Shown: positions 27,144-41,396, counted from the first letter of the stretch. The stretch is DNA of 64,000 bases from Streptomyces sp. I6 (GCA_003725745.1 RHDP01000001.1:2015501-2079500); one strand, 5' to 3'. Notes: generated by a model not told the origin, from the sequence alone. Numbers and translations: made by a program.

Positions 27144-27779
27144 TCAGGAGAAGTCGGGGCCCTTCGTCCGGGTGCGCTTGATCTCGTAGAAGCCGGGAAT
27201 CGACGCCACCATCAGCGTGCCGTCCCAGAGCCTGGCGGCGTCCTCGCCCTTGGGCGCCGGGGTGACGACCGGGCCGAAGAACGCGATCTGCTCCCCGTCC
27301 GCGCCGGGCACCGCGATGACCGGCGTGCCGACGTCCTGGCCGACCTTGGCGATGCCCTCGCCGTGGGAGGCCCGCAGCTCGGCGTCGTAGGTGTCCGAGT
27401 CGGCGTAGTCCGCGAGCGCGGCCGGCAGGCCCACCGCGTCGAGAGCCTCCAGGATCACCTCGGGCGTGATGCCGCGGCCCTCGTTGTGGATGCGGGTGCC
27501 GAGAGCGGTGTAGAGGGGGCCGACGACCTCGTCGCCGTACTTCTGCTGGGCGGCGATCACCACCCGTACCGGGCCCCAGGCGCCCTCCATGGCCCGGCGG
27601 TACTCCTCGGGGAGCTCGTCCAGCCTGTCCTCGTTCAGCACCGCCAGGCTCATGACGTGCCAGCGCACCTCCACCGGCCGCACCTTCTCCACCTCGAGCA
27701 TCCAGCGGGAGGTCATCCAGGCCCAGGGGCACAGCGGGTCGAACCAGAAGTCGGCGGGGGTCCTGCTGCTGTCGGACAT
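27144..27779 (-). CDS. DsbA-family thioredoxin-fold protein, mycothiol-dependent reductase type
   Basis: A 211-residue cytosolic DsbA-like protein closely resembling Mycobacterium tuberculosis Rv2466c, a mycothiol-dependent reductase. DFWFDPLCPWAWMTSRWMLEV (about 11-31; DFWFDPLCPWAW is the key part) holds the active site. Here it reads CPWA, with a single cysteine, where Rv2466c has CPWC. The cis-Pro loop DVGTPVIAV and the C-terminal FYEIKRTRTKGPDF are conserved. ATG 27779 has GGAGTGAC directly upstream. Such proteins reduce nitro compounds and disulfides with mycothiol; the missing second cysteine implies a monothiol mechanism. Divergent from pepN. Confidence 0.9.
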   Translation of the reverse strand: MSDSSRTPADFWFDPLCPWAWMTSRWMLEVEKVRPVEVRWHVMSLAVLNEDRLDELPEEYRRAMEGAWGPVRVVIAAQQKYGDEVVGPLYTALGTRIHNEGRGITPEVILEALDAVGLPAALADYADSDTYDAELRASHGEGIAKVGQDVGTPVIAVPGADGEQIAFFGPVVTPAPKGEDAARLWDGTLMVASIPGFYEIKRTRTKGPDFS

Positions 27780-27914
27780 GTCACTCCTCGTGCTCGTGGC
27801 GGGGTCGCTCCCCCTGGCGGCAACACCGGAGCTCACCGGCCGCATTCCCCGATCCCCCGGCCACGGGCGCGTGCGAGGATCGGTCCTGCCCGAACGAGAC
27901 ACGGAGGAGTGGAC

Positions 27915-30506
27915 GTGCCCGGAGAGAATCTGTCCCGCGACGAGGCCCGCGCCCGGGCCGAGCTGCTGTCGGTCGACGGGTACGAGGTCTTCCTCGACCT
28001 GCGGTCCGCGACCGCGGAGAGCGAGGAGGCGCGGCCGCGGACGTTCCGTTCGGTCACCACGATCAGGTTCCGCCGCACCGGCGAGGGCGACAGCACCTTC
28101 GCCGACCTCGTCGCCCCTTCGGTGAACGCGGTGACGCTCAACGGCCGTGCGCTCGACCCGGCCGAGGTCTTCGACGGCTCCCGGATCGCGCTGAGCGGCC
28201 TGCGGGAGGAGAACGTCCTGGTGGTGGACGCGCAGTGTGCGTACAGCAGGACCGGGGAGGGCATGCACCGCTTCGTCGACCCCGAGGACGGCGAGGTCTA
28301 CCTGTACACGCAGTACGAACCCGCCGACGCCCGGCGGGTCTTCGCCGACTTCGAGCAGCCGGACCTGAAGGCCCCGTTCCGCTTCGAGGTGGCCGCGCCC
28401 GAGGAGTGGACGGTCTGGAGCAACGCCGCGGTGGAGTCGCGCGAGGGCGGGACCTGGCGCTTCGCCGAGACCAAGCCGATCTCCACGTACATCACGGCCG
28501 TCGTGGCCGGCCCGTACCACCACGAGAGCGACCTCTACACCCGCGACCTCGGCGACGGGCGGACGCTGGAGATCCCGCTCGGCGCCATGTGCCGCAAGGG
28601 GCTGGCCAAGCACTTCGACGCGGACGACATCTTCCTCGTCACCAAGCAGGGCCTGGACTTCTTCCACGACAACTTCGACTACCCGTACCCCTTCGGGAAG
28701 TACGACCAGGCGTTCGTGCCCGAGTACAACCTCGGCGCGATGGAGAACCCGGGCTGCGTGACCTTCCGGGAGGAGTTCGTCTTCCGGGGCAAGGTGACGC
28801 AGGCGTCGTTCGAGCGCCGGGCGAACGTCATCCTGCACGAGATGGCGCACATGTGGTTCGGCGACCTGGTCACCATGCAGTGGTGGGACGACCTGTGGCT
28901 GAAGGAGTCCTTCGCCGACTTCATGGGTGCACTCGCCCTGGTCGAGGCGACCCGCTTCCGGGGCGGCTGGGTGACGTTCGCCAACAACCGCAAGGCGTGG
29001 GCGTACCGGGCCGACCAGCTGCCGTCCACGCACCCCGTCACCGCGGACATCCACGACCTGGAGGACGCCAAGCTCAACTTCGACGGGATCACCTACGCCA
29101 AGGGCGCCTCGGTCCTGAAGCAGCTCGTGGCGTACGCGGGGCCCGAGGCGTTCATGGAGGGCGCACGGCGCTACTTCAAGCGCCACGCCTACGGCAGCAC
29201 CCGCCTCGACGACCTGCTGGCGGTGCTGGAGGAGACCTCCGGGCGGGACATGAGGGCCTGGTCGCGGTCGTGGCTGGAGACCTCCGGCGTCAACACGCTG
29301 ACGCCCCAGCTCACCTGTGACGCGGGTGACCGGATCACCGAGCTGGCGGTCGTGCAGGACGGCGGCGCCGGGCCCGGTGCCGCGGTCCCGTCGGCCCCGC
29401 GGCCCCACCGGGTGGCCGTCGGCCTGTACCGGCACGAGGGCGCCGACCTGGTGCGCTACGCACGGGCCGAGGTGGACGTCACCGGGTCCCGGACGGTCGT
29501 GGCGGAGCTGGCGGGCCGGGAGCGCCCGGCGATGGTGCTGGTCAACGACGACGACCTCACCTACTGCAAGGTCCGCTTCGACGAAGGGTCGCTGGACACA
29601 CTGCGCGGCCACCTCGGATCGGTCGTGGACCCGCTGGCTCGGGCGGTGTGCTGGTCGGCGCTGTGGAACCTGACGCGCGACGCCCTGATGCCGGCCCGGG
29701 ACTTCGCCGGGCTCGTCCTGGACTTCGCCGGACGGGAGTCGGACATCGGCGTACTGCAGACGGTGCACGCGTGGGCGCGCACCGCCCTCGTCCACTACGC
29801 GGCGCCCGAGTGGCGCGCGGAAGGCGGCCGGCGGCTGTCGGAGGGGGCGCTGCGGGAGCTGCGGCTCGCGGAGCCCGGCAGCCAGCACCAGCTGACGTGG
29901 GCGCGGTTCTTCGCGTCCGTGGCGGCCACGGAGGCGGATCTCCAGCTGCTCCAGGGGCTGCTGGACGGCACGGCCAAGATCGACGGGCTGGAGGTGGACC
30001 AGGAACTGCGGTGGGCGTTCCTGGAGCCGCTCGCCTCGCACGGGGTGGCCGGCGAGCCGGCGATCGGCGCGGAGCTGGCGCGCGACGACACCGCGTCCGG
30101 CAGGCGCCACCAGGTGCGCTGCCTGGCCGCCCGGCCCTCCGCAGCGGTCAAGGACCAGGCATGGGCGCAGGTCGTCGAGTCGGACGCGCTGTCGAACGCG
30201 CTGGTGGAGGCCACGATTTCGGGCTTCACCCAGGCGTCGCAGCGGCAGCTCCTCGCACCGTACGCCGAGAAGTACTTCGCGGCGATCGAACGGGTCTGGA
30301 CGGAGCGGTCGATCCAGATCGGCATGGACGTGGTCCGCGGCATGTTCCCCGCGCTCCAGGACGACGCGGGCACCCTGCGGGCGACGGACGCGTGGCTCGG
30401 CTCCCACCCGGACGCGCCCGGGGCGCTGCGCCGGCTGGTGCTCGAGTCCCGGGACGACCTCGCCCGCGCCCTGCGGGCCCAGTCCTGCGACGCGGCGGCC
30501 GGCTGA
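27915..30506 (+). CDS. pepN: Aminopeptidase N (M1 family), copy 1
   Basis: Zinc aminopeptidase that removes N-terminal residues from peptides in the cytosol. It has 863 residues from a GTG with GGAGGAGTGGAC upstream. The GAMEN substrate motif is at 274-278, and the HEMAH zinc site at 308-312 has the third ligand Glu in WLKES (about 331). The ERAP1-like helical C-terminal domain is complete. A paralogue with the same layout lies at 36952-39522. Compared with that copy it carries small insertions and a somewhat less conserved active-site surround (ENPGCVTFRE against ENAGAVTIRD), so it is probably the accessory one. No signal peptide. Confidence 0.95.
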   Translation: MPGENLSRDEARARAELLSVDGYEVFLDLRSATAESEEARPRTFRSVTTIRFRRTGEGDSTFADLVAPSVNAVTLNGRALDPAEVFDGSRIALSGLREENVLVVDAQCAYSRTGEGMHRFVDPEDGEVYLYTQYEPADARRVFADFEQPDLKAPFRFEVAAPEEWTVWSNAAVESREGGTWRFAETKPISTYITAVVAGPYHHESDLYTRDLGDGRTLEIPLGAMCRKGLAKHFDADDIFLVTKQGLDFFHDNFDYPYPFGKYDQAFVPEYNLGAMENPGCVTFREEFVFRGKVTQASFERRANVILHEMAHMWFGDLVTMQWWDDLWLKESFADFMGALALVEATRFRGGWVTFANNRKAWAYRADQLPSTHPVTADIHDLEDAKLNFDGITYAKGASVLKQLVAYAGPEAFMEGARRYFKRHAYGSTRLDDLLAVLEETSGRDMRAWSRSWLETSGVNTLTPQLTCDAGDRITELAVVQDGGAGPGAAVPSAPRPHRVAVGLYRHEGADLVRYARAEVDVTGSRTVVAELAGRERPAMVLVNDDDLTYCKVRFDEGSLDTLRGHLGSVVDPLARAVCWSALWNLTRDALMPARDFAGLVLDFAGRESDIGVLQTVHAWARTALVHYAAPEWRAEGGRRLSEGALRELRLAEPGSQHQLTWARFFASVAATEADLQLLQGLLDGTAKIDGLEVDQELRWAFLEPLASHGVAGEPAIGAELARDDTASGRRHQVRCLAARPSAAVKDQAWAQVVESDALSNALVEATISGFTQASQRQLLAPYAEKYFAAIERVWTERSIQIGMDVVRGMFPALQDDAGTLRATDAWLGSHPDAPGALRRLVLESRDDLARALRAQSCDAAAG

Positions 30507-30547
30507 CGGCCGCTCCGCGTCGGTGGTGCGCCCCGCCCGGCTCCGCT

Positions 30548-30581
30548 CCCCGCCGGTGGCGAGCCCCGGGCCCCGGCGGGG
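30548..30581 (+). terminator. Possible terminator after pepN copy 1
   Basis: A 9-bp perfect stem (CCCCGCCGG and complement) with a 16-base loop, 41 bases after the stop. Confidence 0.4.
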
Positions 30582-30707
30582 GCGCTCCGTGCGCGGCAGA
30601 ACTGATCGGCCATCGAACTCCCGTACTTTAGGACGGTGATGTCCTGAATTGTCGACGACCGTGTAACAGCGGTTAGGAGCCTGCCGCCGCGCGGGAATCG
30701 GCGGGGC

Positions 30708-31715
30708 ATGAACCACAACACCCCTCTCTCCCCCCGCCCGTTGAGCGACCTCTCCGACGTACGGCGGCGCGTACTGTCGGCCGCGCAGCTGCGCGCCCGG
30801 GGCGTGACCGCCGGGCACGCGGCCGAGCGGTGCGGCCCCGGCGGTCCCTGGCAGCAGATCCTGCCCGGTGTGTTCCTGCTGCACCCGGGAACACCCACCA
30901 GTGAGGAGCGGCTGCACGCCGCGGTGACGTACGCCGGCCGCCCCGGCAGGGGCGAGGCCATGGTGACGGGGCTGGCGGCGCTCGCGCTCCACCGGTTCGC
31001 CTCCGCGCCGTCCCTGACGGCGCTGGACCGGATCGACGTGCTGGTGCCGCACACCCGGCGGCTGCGGTCGGTGGGCTGCGCCCGGCTGATCCGCACTCAG
31101 GCGCTGCCGGGGCCGGACGTGGTGACGGGGCTGCCCGTCGCCCCCGTGGCGCGCGCACTGGCCGACGCCGTCGCCCGGCTGAGCGACCCGGCGGCGGTGC
31201 GCCGGCTGCTGACCGAGGCCGTGCGCGCCGGCCACTGCGAACCGGGCCCCGTGGTCGCGGAGTTGACGCGCGCCCGGCTGCTGTCCCGCCCTCATGTGGT
31301 GGACGCCGTCGACGGCCTGCTCGCCGAGGGCCGCGCGGTCGCCGAGGGGCGCCTCTACGACCTGGTGCGGATGTACGGGGTTCCCGAGCCGGTGTGGAAC
31401 GTCGATCTGCGCCTGCCCGGCGGGCCGCATCTGGGCGGTGTGGACGCCTACTGGCCCGACGAGGCCGTCGCCGTCGAACTCGGTACCCGCGCGCCGCGCG
31501 CCGCGGCCGCCCACGACGGGCCGGACGCTGACCCGGAGTGGCCGGCGTCCAGCCGCCGGCGCGAGCAGCTGGAGCGCCTCGGGATCACGGTCGTCCAGAT
31601 CGCGCCGGAGAATCTGCGGGACGCCCCGGTGCAGCAGGCCATGGTGCTGCGCACGGCCCTGCTGGCCTCCCCGGACCGGGAGCCGGCGCCGTATGTCGTC
31701 GTCCTCCCCCGCTGA
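30708..31715 (+). CDS. AbiEi-antitoxin-like protein with a C-terminal endonuclease-like fold
   Basis: A 335-residue protein. The first 70 residues (VRRRVLSAAQLRARGVT ... GPWQQILPGVFLLHPG) match the winged-helix domain of AbiEi-type antitoxins and their many orphan relatives. The last 100 residues (GGVDAYWPDEAVAVELG ... REQLERLGITVVQIAPENL) resemble the small nuclease-like domain, with a VDAYWP acidic strand and a hydrophobic VVQI strand, that often follows it. No AbiEii-like nucleotidyltransferase toxin is adjacent, so a toxin-antitoxin role is not supported. This combination is common and often multi-copy in Streptomyces, with unknown function. It ends before a hairpin. Confidence 0.72.
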   Translation: MNHNTPLSPRPLSDLSDVRRRVLSAAQLRARGVTAGHAAERCGPGGPWQQILPGVFLLHPGTPTSEERLHAAVTYAGRPGRGEAMVTGLAALALHRFASAPSLTALDRIDVLVPHTRRLRSVGCARLIRTQALPGPDVVTGLPVAPVARALADAVARLSDPAAVRRLLTEAVRAGHCEPGPVVAELTRARLLSRPHVVDAVDGLLAEGRAVAEGRLYDLVRMYGVPEPVWNVDLRLPGGPHLGGVDAYWPDEAVAVELGTRAPRAAAAHDGPDADPEWPASSRRREQLERLGITVVQIAPENLRDAPVQQAMVLRTALLASPDREPAPYVVVLPR

Positions 31716-31767
31716 GGGCCTGCCCCTCTTCCCCCGGAGGGCGGCCCTCCCCCGGCCCGCCGGCCCG

Positions 31768-31805
31768 CGCGAGTGCTCTGGGGGACCGAGCCGGAGGCAC
31801 TCGCG
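31768..31805 (+). terminator. Terminator after the AbiEi-like gene
   Basis: A 9-bp perfect stem (CGCGAGTGC and complement) with a 20-base loop, about 50 bases after the stop. Confidence 0.6.
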
Positions 31806-31860
31806 GGCTGCAGCGTCGCCGGCGCCCCGGCGTGCGGAAGTGCGGAGTACAGAGGAGTGG

Positions 31861-31892
31861 GCGTACGGGCGTACGGGCGTACGGGCGTACGG
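31861..31892. repeat. Four perfect copies of GCGTACGG
   Basis: A 32-base microsatellite of 8-base units in noncoding sequence, upstream of the secreted subtilisin. Confidence 0.9.
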
Positions 31893-32053
31893 CGGGAGTC
31901 GACCGCCGGCCCCGGAGCGCACCGCTCGCCCGTGACCGCCTTCCGGGGCGAATCCGCCGGCCGACGCGGAAAGTCGTCCATTACTGAACGGCCTGGCGCG
32001 CAGGAACGACCGGAAATCCGCCCGTTTGCTTCTCATGGCGCGTGTTCCGCCAC

Positions 32054-32069
32054 TGGCGGATGTCCGCCA
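32054..32069. promoter_or_regulatory. Palindrome upstream of the subtilisin gene, possible operator
   Basis: TGGCGGA, two bases, TCCGCCA: a perfect 7-bp inverted repeat 112 bases upstream of the start. Function not known. Confidence 0.3.
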
Positions 32070-32180
32070 GGACCGCATCCCGCCTCCGTCAACTCTCCAC
32101 AAACCTGTGTCACTTGCGAAAGGCTGAGCGGTCATCCGGTACCGAATACCGGACCCCTCTTTCACCAAACAGGGATGCTG

Positions 32181-36732
<4,552 letters not shown>

Positions 36733-36750
36733 TCCGCCACGGGTCGGCCG

Positions 36751-36791
36751 CGGGGCGGGGTCGCGTGCCGAGCGCACGGGGCCCCGCCCCG
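36751..36791 (+). terminator. Terminator after asd
   Basis: A 10-bp perfect stem (CGGGGCGGGG and complement) 18 bases after the stop. A 19-base unit ending CGTCGTACG is repeated twice just beyond (36783-36822). Confidence 0.65.
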
Positions 36792-36951
36792 CCGTCGTAC
36801 GGGCCCGCCCCGCCGTCGTACGCCACCCGTCTCCCGCCCGGCAAGTCCGCCCCGGGGAGAGTCCCCGGGGGACGGGCGGGCCGCGGGGGGCCCGTGGAAG
36901 GATGAGCCGGAACGTCGCATACCGAGGACGCAGAAACGAGGAGATGACCGG

Positions 36952-39522
36952 GTGCCTGGCACAAACCTGACCCGCGAAGAGGCACAGGCGCGGGCGCGCC
37001 TGATCACCGTTGACTCGTACGAGATCGACCTCGATCTCACCGGGGCGCAGGAGGGCGGCACCTACCGGTCCGCGACCACCGTGCGCTTCGACTCCGCCGA
37101 ACACGGCGCGGAGACCTTCATCGACCTGGTGGCCCCCGCGGTGCACGAGGTCGTGCTGAACGGCCGGCCCCAGGACGTGGCCGCGGTCTTCCGGGACTCG
37201 CGGATCGCCCTGCGGCATCTGCACGAGGGCCCGAACGAGCTGACCGTCGTCGCGGACTGCGCGTACACCAACACGGGCGAGGGCCTGCACCGGTTCGTCG
37301 ACCCGGTGGACCAGCAGACCTACCTCTACACCCAGTTCGAGGTGCCGGACGCCCGCCGGGTGTTCGCCAACTTCGAGCAGCCCGACCTGAAGGCCACCTT
37401 CCGGTTCACCGTGAAGGCGCCGGAGGGCTGGAGCGTGGTCTCCAACTCGCCGACTCCGGAGCCCAAGGACAACGTCTGGCACTTCGAGCCGACCCCGCGG
37501 ATCTCCACGTACATCACCGCCCTGATCGTCGGCCCGTACCACTCCGTCCACAGCTCCTACGAGAAGGACGGGCAGAGCGTCCCGCTCGGCATCTACTGCC
37601 GCCCGTCGCTGGCCGAGTTCCTGGACGCCGACGCGATCTTCGAGGTCACCCGGCAGGGCTTCGACTGGTTCCAGGAGAAGTTCGACTACGCCTACCCGTT
37701 CGCCAAGTACGACCAGCTCTTCGTGCCGGAGTTCAACGCGGGCGCGATGGAGAACGCGGGCGCGGTGACCATCCGCGACCAGTACGTGTTCCGCTCGAAG
37801 GTGACGGACGCGGCGTACGAGACGCGCGCCGAGACCATCCTGCACGAGCTGGCGCACATGTGGTTCGGCGACCTGGTCACCATGGAGTGGTGGAACGACC
37901 TGTGGCTGAACGAGTCGTTCGCCACGTACACGTCGGTCGCCTGCCAGGCGCACGCGCCCGGTTCGAAGTGGCCGCACGCGTGGACGACGTTCGCCAACTC
38001 GATGAAGACCTGGGCGTACCGGCAGGACCAGCTCCCGTCCACGCACCCGATCATGGCCGAGATCGGCGACCTGGACGACGTGCTCGTCAACTTCGACGGG
38101 ATCACGTACGCCAAGGGCGCCTCGGTGCTGAAGCAGCTCGTCGCCTACGTCGGCACCGAGGAGTTCTTCCGCGGCGTACAGGCGTACTTCAAGCGGCACG
38201 CCTTCGGGAACACCCGGCTGACCGATCTGCTGACCGCGCTGGAGGAGACCAGCGGACGCGATCTGAAGACCTGGTCCCGGGCCTGGCTGGAGACCGCCGG
38301 CATCAACGTCCTGCGGCCGGTGGTGGACACCGACGCGGCCGGGACGATCACCTCCTTCGCGGTGAAGCAGGAGGCGCCGGCGCTGCCGCCGGGCGCGAAG
38401 GGCGAGCCGGTGCTGCGCCCGCACCGCATCGCGATCGGCGCCTACGACCTGGACGGGGCCGGGCGGCTGGTGCGCACCGACCGCGTCGAGCTGGACGTCG
38501 ACGGCGAGTTCACCGCGGTGCCGGAGCTCGTGGGCAAGCCCCGTCCGGCGGTCGTGCTGCTCAACGACGACGACCTGACGTACACCAAGGTCCGTCTCGA
38601 CGAGGAGTCGCTCAGGACCGTCACCGAGCACCTGGGCGACTTCACCGACTCGCTGCCGCGGGCCCTGTGCTGGGCCTCGGCCTGGGACATGACCCGCGAC
38701 GGCGAGCTGCCGGCCCGCGACTACCTGGCGCTGGTGCTGTCGGGCATCGGCAAGGAGTCGGACATCGGCGTGGTGCAGTCGCTGCACCGGCAGGTGAAGC
38801 TCGCCCTCGACCTGTACGCGGCGCCGGAGTGGCGCGAGACGGGGCTGACCCGGTGGACGGACGCGACGCTGGCGCATCTGCGCGCGGCGGAGCCGGGCAG
38901 CGACCACCAGCTGGCGTGGGCGCGGGCGTTCGCGGCGACCGCGCGCACCCCCCAGCAGCTGGACCTGCTGCAGGCGCTGCTGGAGGGCCGGGACTCGGTC
39001 GAGGGCCTGGCCGTGGACACGGAGCTGCGCTGGGCGTTCGTGGAGCGGCTGGCGGCCACCGGGGTCTACGACGAGGAGGAGATCGCCGCCGAGCTGGAGC
39101 GGGACCGCACGGCCGCCGGTGAGCGGCACGCGGCGACGGCCCGGGCGGCCCGTCCGACGCCGGAGGCCAAGGCCGAGGCCTGGGAGTCGGTCGTCGAGTC
39201 CGGTGAGCTGCCGAACGCGGTGCAGGAGGCGGTCATCGGCGGGTTCGTCCAGACCGACCAGCGCGAACTGCTCGCCCCGTACACGGAGAAGTACTTCGCG
39301 GCGGTCAAGGGCGTGTGGGCATCGCGTTCCCATGAGATCGCCCAGCAGATCGCGGTGGGTCTGTACCCGGCGCTCCAGGTGTCGGGCAGGACGCTGGACG
39401 CGACGGACGCATGGCTGGAGGGGGCCGGCCCGAACGCGGCGCTGCGGCGGCTCGTCCTCGAGTCCCGCGCCGGTGTCGAGCGGGCCCTGAAGGCCCGCGC
39501 GGCGGACGCGGCGGCGTCCTGA
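36952..39522 (+). CDS. pepN: Aminopeptidase N (M1 family), copy 2
   Basis: The second M1 aminopeptidase of the window, 856 residues from GTG 36952. GAMEN is at 264-268, the HELAH zinc site at 298-302 and the third ligand in WLNES, matching the canonical motifs more closely than copy 1. The C-terminal helical domain is complete, and the protein ends ALKARAADAAAS, parallel to copy 1. The two share start style (VPGxNLxREEAxARA), length and most motifs, so they are ancient paralogues separated by about 6.4 kb holding three other genes. This copy is likely the core PepN of Streptomyces. Cytosolic; followed by a terminator. Confidence 0.96.
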   Translation: MPGTNLTREEAQARARLITVDSYEIDLDLTGAQEGGTYRSATTVRFDSAEHGAETFIDLVAPAVHEVVLNGRPQDVAAVFRDSRIALRHLHEGPNELTVVADCAYTNTGEGLHRFVDPVDQQTYLYTQFEVPDARRVFANFEQPDLKATFRFTVKAPEGWSVVSNSPTPEPKDNVWHFEPTPRISTYITALIVGPYHSVHSSYEKDGQSVPLGIYCRPSLAEFLDADAIFEVTRQGFDWFQEKFDYAYPFAKYDQLFVPEFNAGAMENAGAVTIRDQYVFRSKVTDAAYETRAETILHELAHMWFGDLVTMEWWNDLWLNESFATYTSVACQAHAPGSKWPHAWTTFANSMKTWAYRQDQLPSTHPIMAEIGDLDDVLVNFDGITYAKGASVLKQLVAYVGTEEFFRGVQAYFKRHAFGNTRLTDLLTALEETSGRDLKTWSRAWLETAGINVLRPVVDTDAAGTITSFAVKQEAPALPPGAKGEPVLRPHRIAIGAYDLDGAGRLVRTDRVELDVDGEFTAVPELVGKPRPAVVLLNDDDLTYTKVRLDEESLRTVTEHLGDFTDSLPRALCWASAWDMTRDGELPARDYLALVLSGIGKESDIGVVQSLHRQVKLALDLYAAPEWRETGLTRWTDATLAHLRAAEPGSDHQLAWARAFAATARTPQQLDLLQALLEGRDSVEGLAVDTELRWAFVERLAATGVYDEEEIAAELERDRTAAGERHAATARAARPTPEAKAEAWESVVESGELPNAVQEAVIGGFVQTDQRELLAPYTEKYFAAVKGVWASRSHEIAQQIAVGLYPALQVSGRTLDATDAWLEGAGPNAALRRLVLESRAGVERALKARAADAAAS

Positions 39523-39558
39523 CCCACGGGGCCGCGAGCCCCGTACGGCGCATCGGAT

Positions 39559-39588
39559 GGCGCCCCGGAACAACGTGTCCGGGGCGCC
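39559..39588 (+). terminator. Terminator after pepN copy 2
   Basis: An 11-bp perfect stem (GGCGCCCCGGA and complement) with an 8-base loop, 37 bases after the stop. Confidence 0.82.
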
Positions 39589-39802
39589 CTCTCGCATGCC
39601 CGCCGAGCTGAGCAAGCGGTCCGCCTGGCGCATGACCGTGCGTCGGCACCCGTGCGGGACCCGGGCCTGTCCGGCGCCGCGGCCCCGGCAGTCGGGGGAG
39701 ATCCGTGCCCGGGACGGGCGATCGGCTGACAAGGGCTCAAGCGGCGGCGCGGCCGGGTCGAGAAACGGTGATGTGATCATCGTCGACCGGATGGGAGTGT
39801 CC

Positions 39803-41032
39803 ATGCGACTGTTCGCGCGCCGCGCGGTCGCCGCTCTGCTGCTCGCCGTGGCCGCGGCGGCCCCCGGAGCGGCAGCGGAGGCCGATACGGAGGGGCCGAC
39901 CCCCGCCCCGCTGTACCGGTCGTCCGAGCCGGTGAAGGGCAGCTACATCGTCTCCCTCCGGGAGGGCGCCGACCCGGCCGACGTCGCCCGGGACGCGGGT
40001 GTGAAGCCCAGGTACACCTACAACCGGGCCATGCGCGGGTTCTCCGCGACGCTGAACGCGGGCCAGCTCGACACCTTGCGGCTGGCACCGGGCGTGGCGG
40101 CCGTCGAGGAGGACGCGCGGGTCTCCGCGCGCCGGCTCCCCCGGGGGCCGCGTGTCCCGTCCGTGGACCTGCTCCCGGACCAGGGCGGTGCCGCGGTGCT
40201 CCGCCGGCAGGCCGCGAGCTGGGGGCTGGACCGCGCGGACCAGCGGGCCCTGCCGCTGGACGGGCAGTTCACCGCGGCGTCGACGGGCTGGGGCGTCACC
40301 GTCTACATCGTCGACACCGGGATCGACTACGGTCACAGCGAGTTCGGCGGGCGCGCCGTGTCCGGGTTCGACGCCATCGGCGACGGCCGCCGCGGCCAGG
40401 ACTGCGAGGGCCACGGCACCCATGTCGCGGGGACGGTGGCGGGGGCGGTGTACGGGGTGGCTCCGGAGGCCCATGTGGTCAGCGTCCGGGTGCTCGACTG
40501 CGAGGGTGAGGGTGCCTGGTCCGGGATCATCGCGGGCCTCGACTGGGTGGCGAAGAACGCCCGGCACCCCGCGGTGCTGAACGCCTCCCTCGGAGGCCCC
40601 CCGTCCCCCTCCGCCAACGCCGCCGCCCGGGCCGTCTTCGACAGCGGGGTGCTGCCGGTCGTCGCGGCGGGCAACTCCGCGGAGGACGCGTGCGGGGTCT
40701 CGCCCGCGAGTGCCCCCGACGTCATGACGGTCGGTGCGACCGACACGGCGGACACCGAGACCGACTACAGCAACTACGGCCGGTGCCTCCGGCTGTACGC
40801 CCCGGGCAGCGACATCACCTCCGCACGGATGGGCGGCGGCACCACGTCGATGAACGGCACCTCGATGGCCGCGCCGCACGTGGCCGGGGTCGCCGCACTC
40901 TACAAGGCGGCCCATCCCGCGGCCGGTCCCCAGGAGGTCGCCGACTGGATCGTCGCCCAGTCCACGAGGAACGTCGTGCGGAGCATCTCCCGGGGATCGC
41001 CGAACCGGCTCCTCTTCACCGGCGGGCTGTGA
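39803..41032 (+). CDS. Secreted proteinase K-like (S8A) peptidase
   Basis: A 409-residue exported serine protease. A signal peptide (RLFARRAVAALLLAVAAAAPGAAA, about 2-25, shown as RLFARRAVAALLLAV plus AAAAPGAAA) is followed by an I9 inhibitor propeptide containing GSYIVSLREGA and RGFSATLNAGQL. The mature domain has Asp171 (YIVDTGID), His204 (GHGTHVAG) and Ser354 (NGTSMAAP), with normal spacing. It is a short, single-domain enzyme, unlike the long subtilisin 4 kb upstream. The start ATG 39803 has GGGAG five bases before it; an in-frame ATG 39791 is less well placed. Four cysteines in the mature part suggest disulfides. Confidence 0.94.
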   Translation: MRLFARRAVAALLLAVAAAAPGAAAEADTEGPTPAPLYRSSEPVKGSYIVSLREGADPADVARDAGVKPRYTYNRAMRGFSATLNAGQLDTLRLAPGVAAVEEDARVSARRLPRGPRVPSVDLLPDQGGAAVLRRQAASWGLDRADQRALPLDGQFTAASTGWGVTVYIVDTGIDYGHSEFGGRAVSGFDAIGDGRRGQDCEGHGTHVAGTVAGAVYGVAPEAHVVSVRVLDCEGEGAWSGIIAGLDWVAKNARHPAVLNASLGGPPSPSANAAARAVFDSGVLPVVAAGNSAEDACGVSPASAPDVMTVGATDTADTETDYSNYGRCLRLYAPGSDITSARMGGGTTSMNGTSMAAPHVAGVAALYKAAHPAAGPQEVADWIVAQSTRNVVRSISRGSPNRLLFTGGL

Positions 41033-41396
41033 CCCCTGCGCCCGTCGCCCACTGCCGCGGGAGCGCCGCGCGCCGCGGCGTGAGCCGGTGGCGGGGTACC
41101 GCCGGCTCACGGCGCGGGGCGATGCCCGGCGGCGGCCTCGGGCGACCGGCACGGGGGGGCGGGGCGGAGTGGGACGGGACGGGGTGAGGCGGAGCGGGGT
41201 GAGGCGGGTGGTCGCCGGGGCGGTCACGGGGCCGTGCCGACCGGTCCCACGGCGAGCCCCGAACGCGGAGGTCCGGCCGCCTCCGGAGGAACGCGCGAGG
41301 GCGCCGCACGATACGTACACCGTGCGGCGCCCTCGCGGCACACCACGGTGCGGCGCCGCTAACGCAGGCCCGCTGTCCCGGGCCCCGCGCCGGGGG
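41033..41396. other. Intergenic region between the short subtilisin and the small membrane gene
   Basis: No gene is supported. It holds G/C-rich imperfect repeats (GCGGGGTGAGGCGG units near 41160-41215) and the bidirectional terminator at 41294-41337. Confidence 0.5.
41294..41337. terminator. Bidirectional terminator
   Basis: A 17-bp perfect stem (CGCGAGGGCGCCGCACG and complement) with a 10-base loop, between convergent genes. Confidence 0.88.

Larger units (their letters stand above)
31716..32180. other. Intergenic region upstream of the long subtilisin
   Basis: No gene is supported. It contains the terminator at 31768-31805, the 8-base tandem repeat at 31861-31892 and a small palindrome at 32054-32069. 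The 100 bases before 32171 are AT-richer and probably include the protease promoter. Confidence 0.5.

Noticed and set aside
31861-31892. Iteron-like repeats of a replication origin
   Set aside because: Only four 8-base units, no AT-rich stretch and no replication gene in the window.
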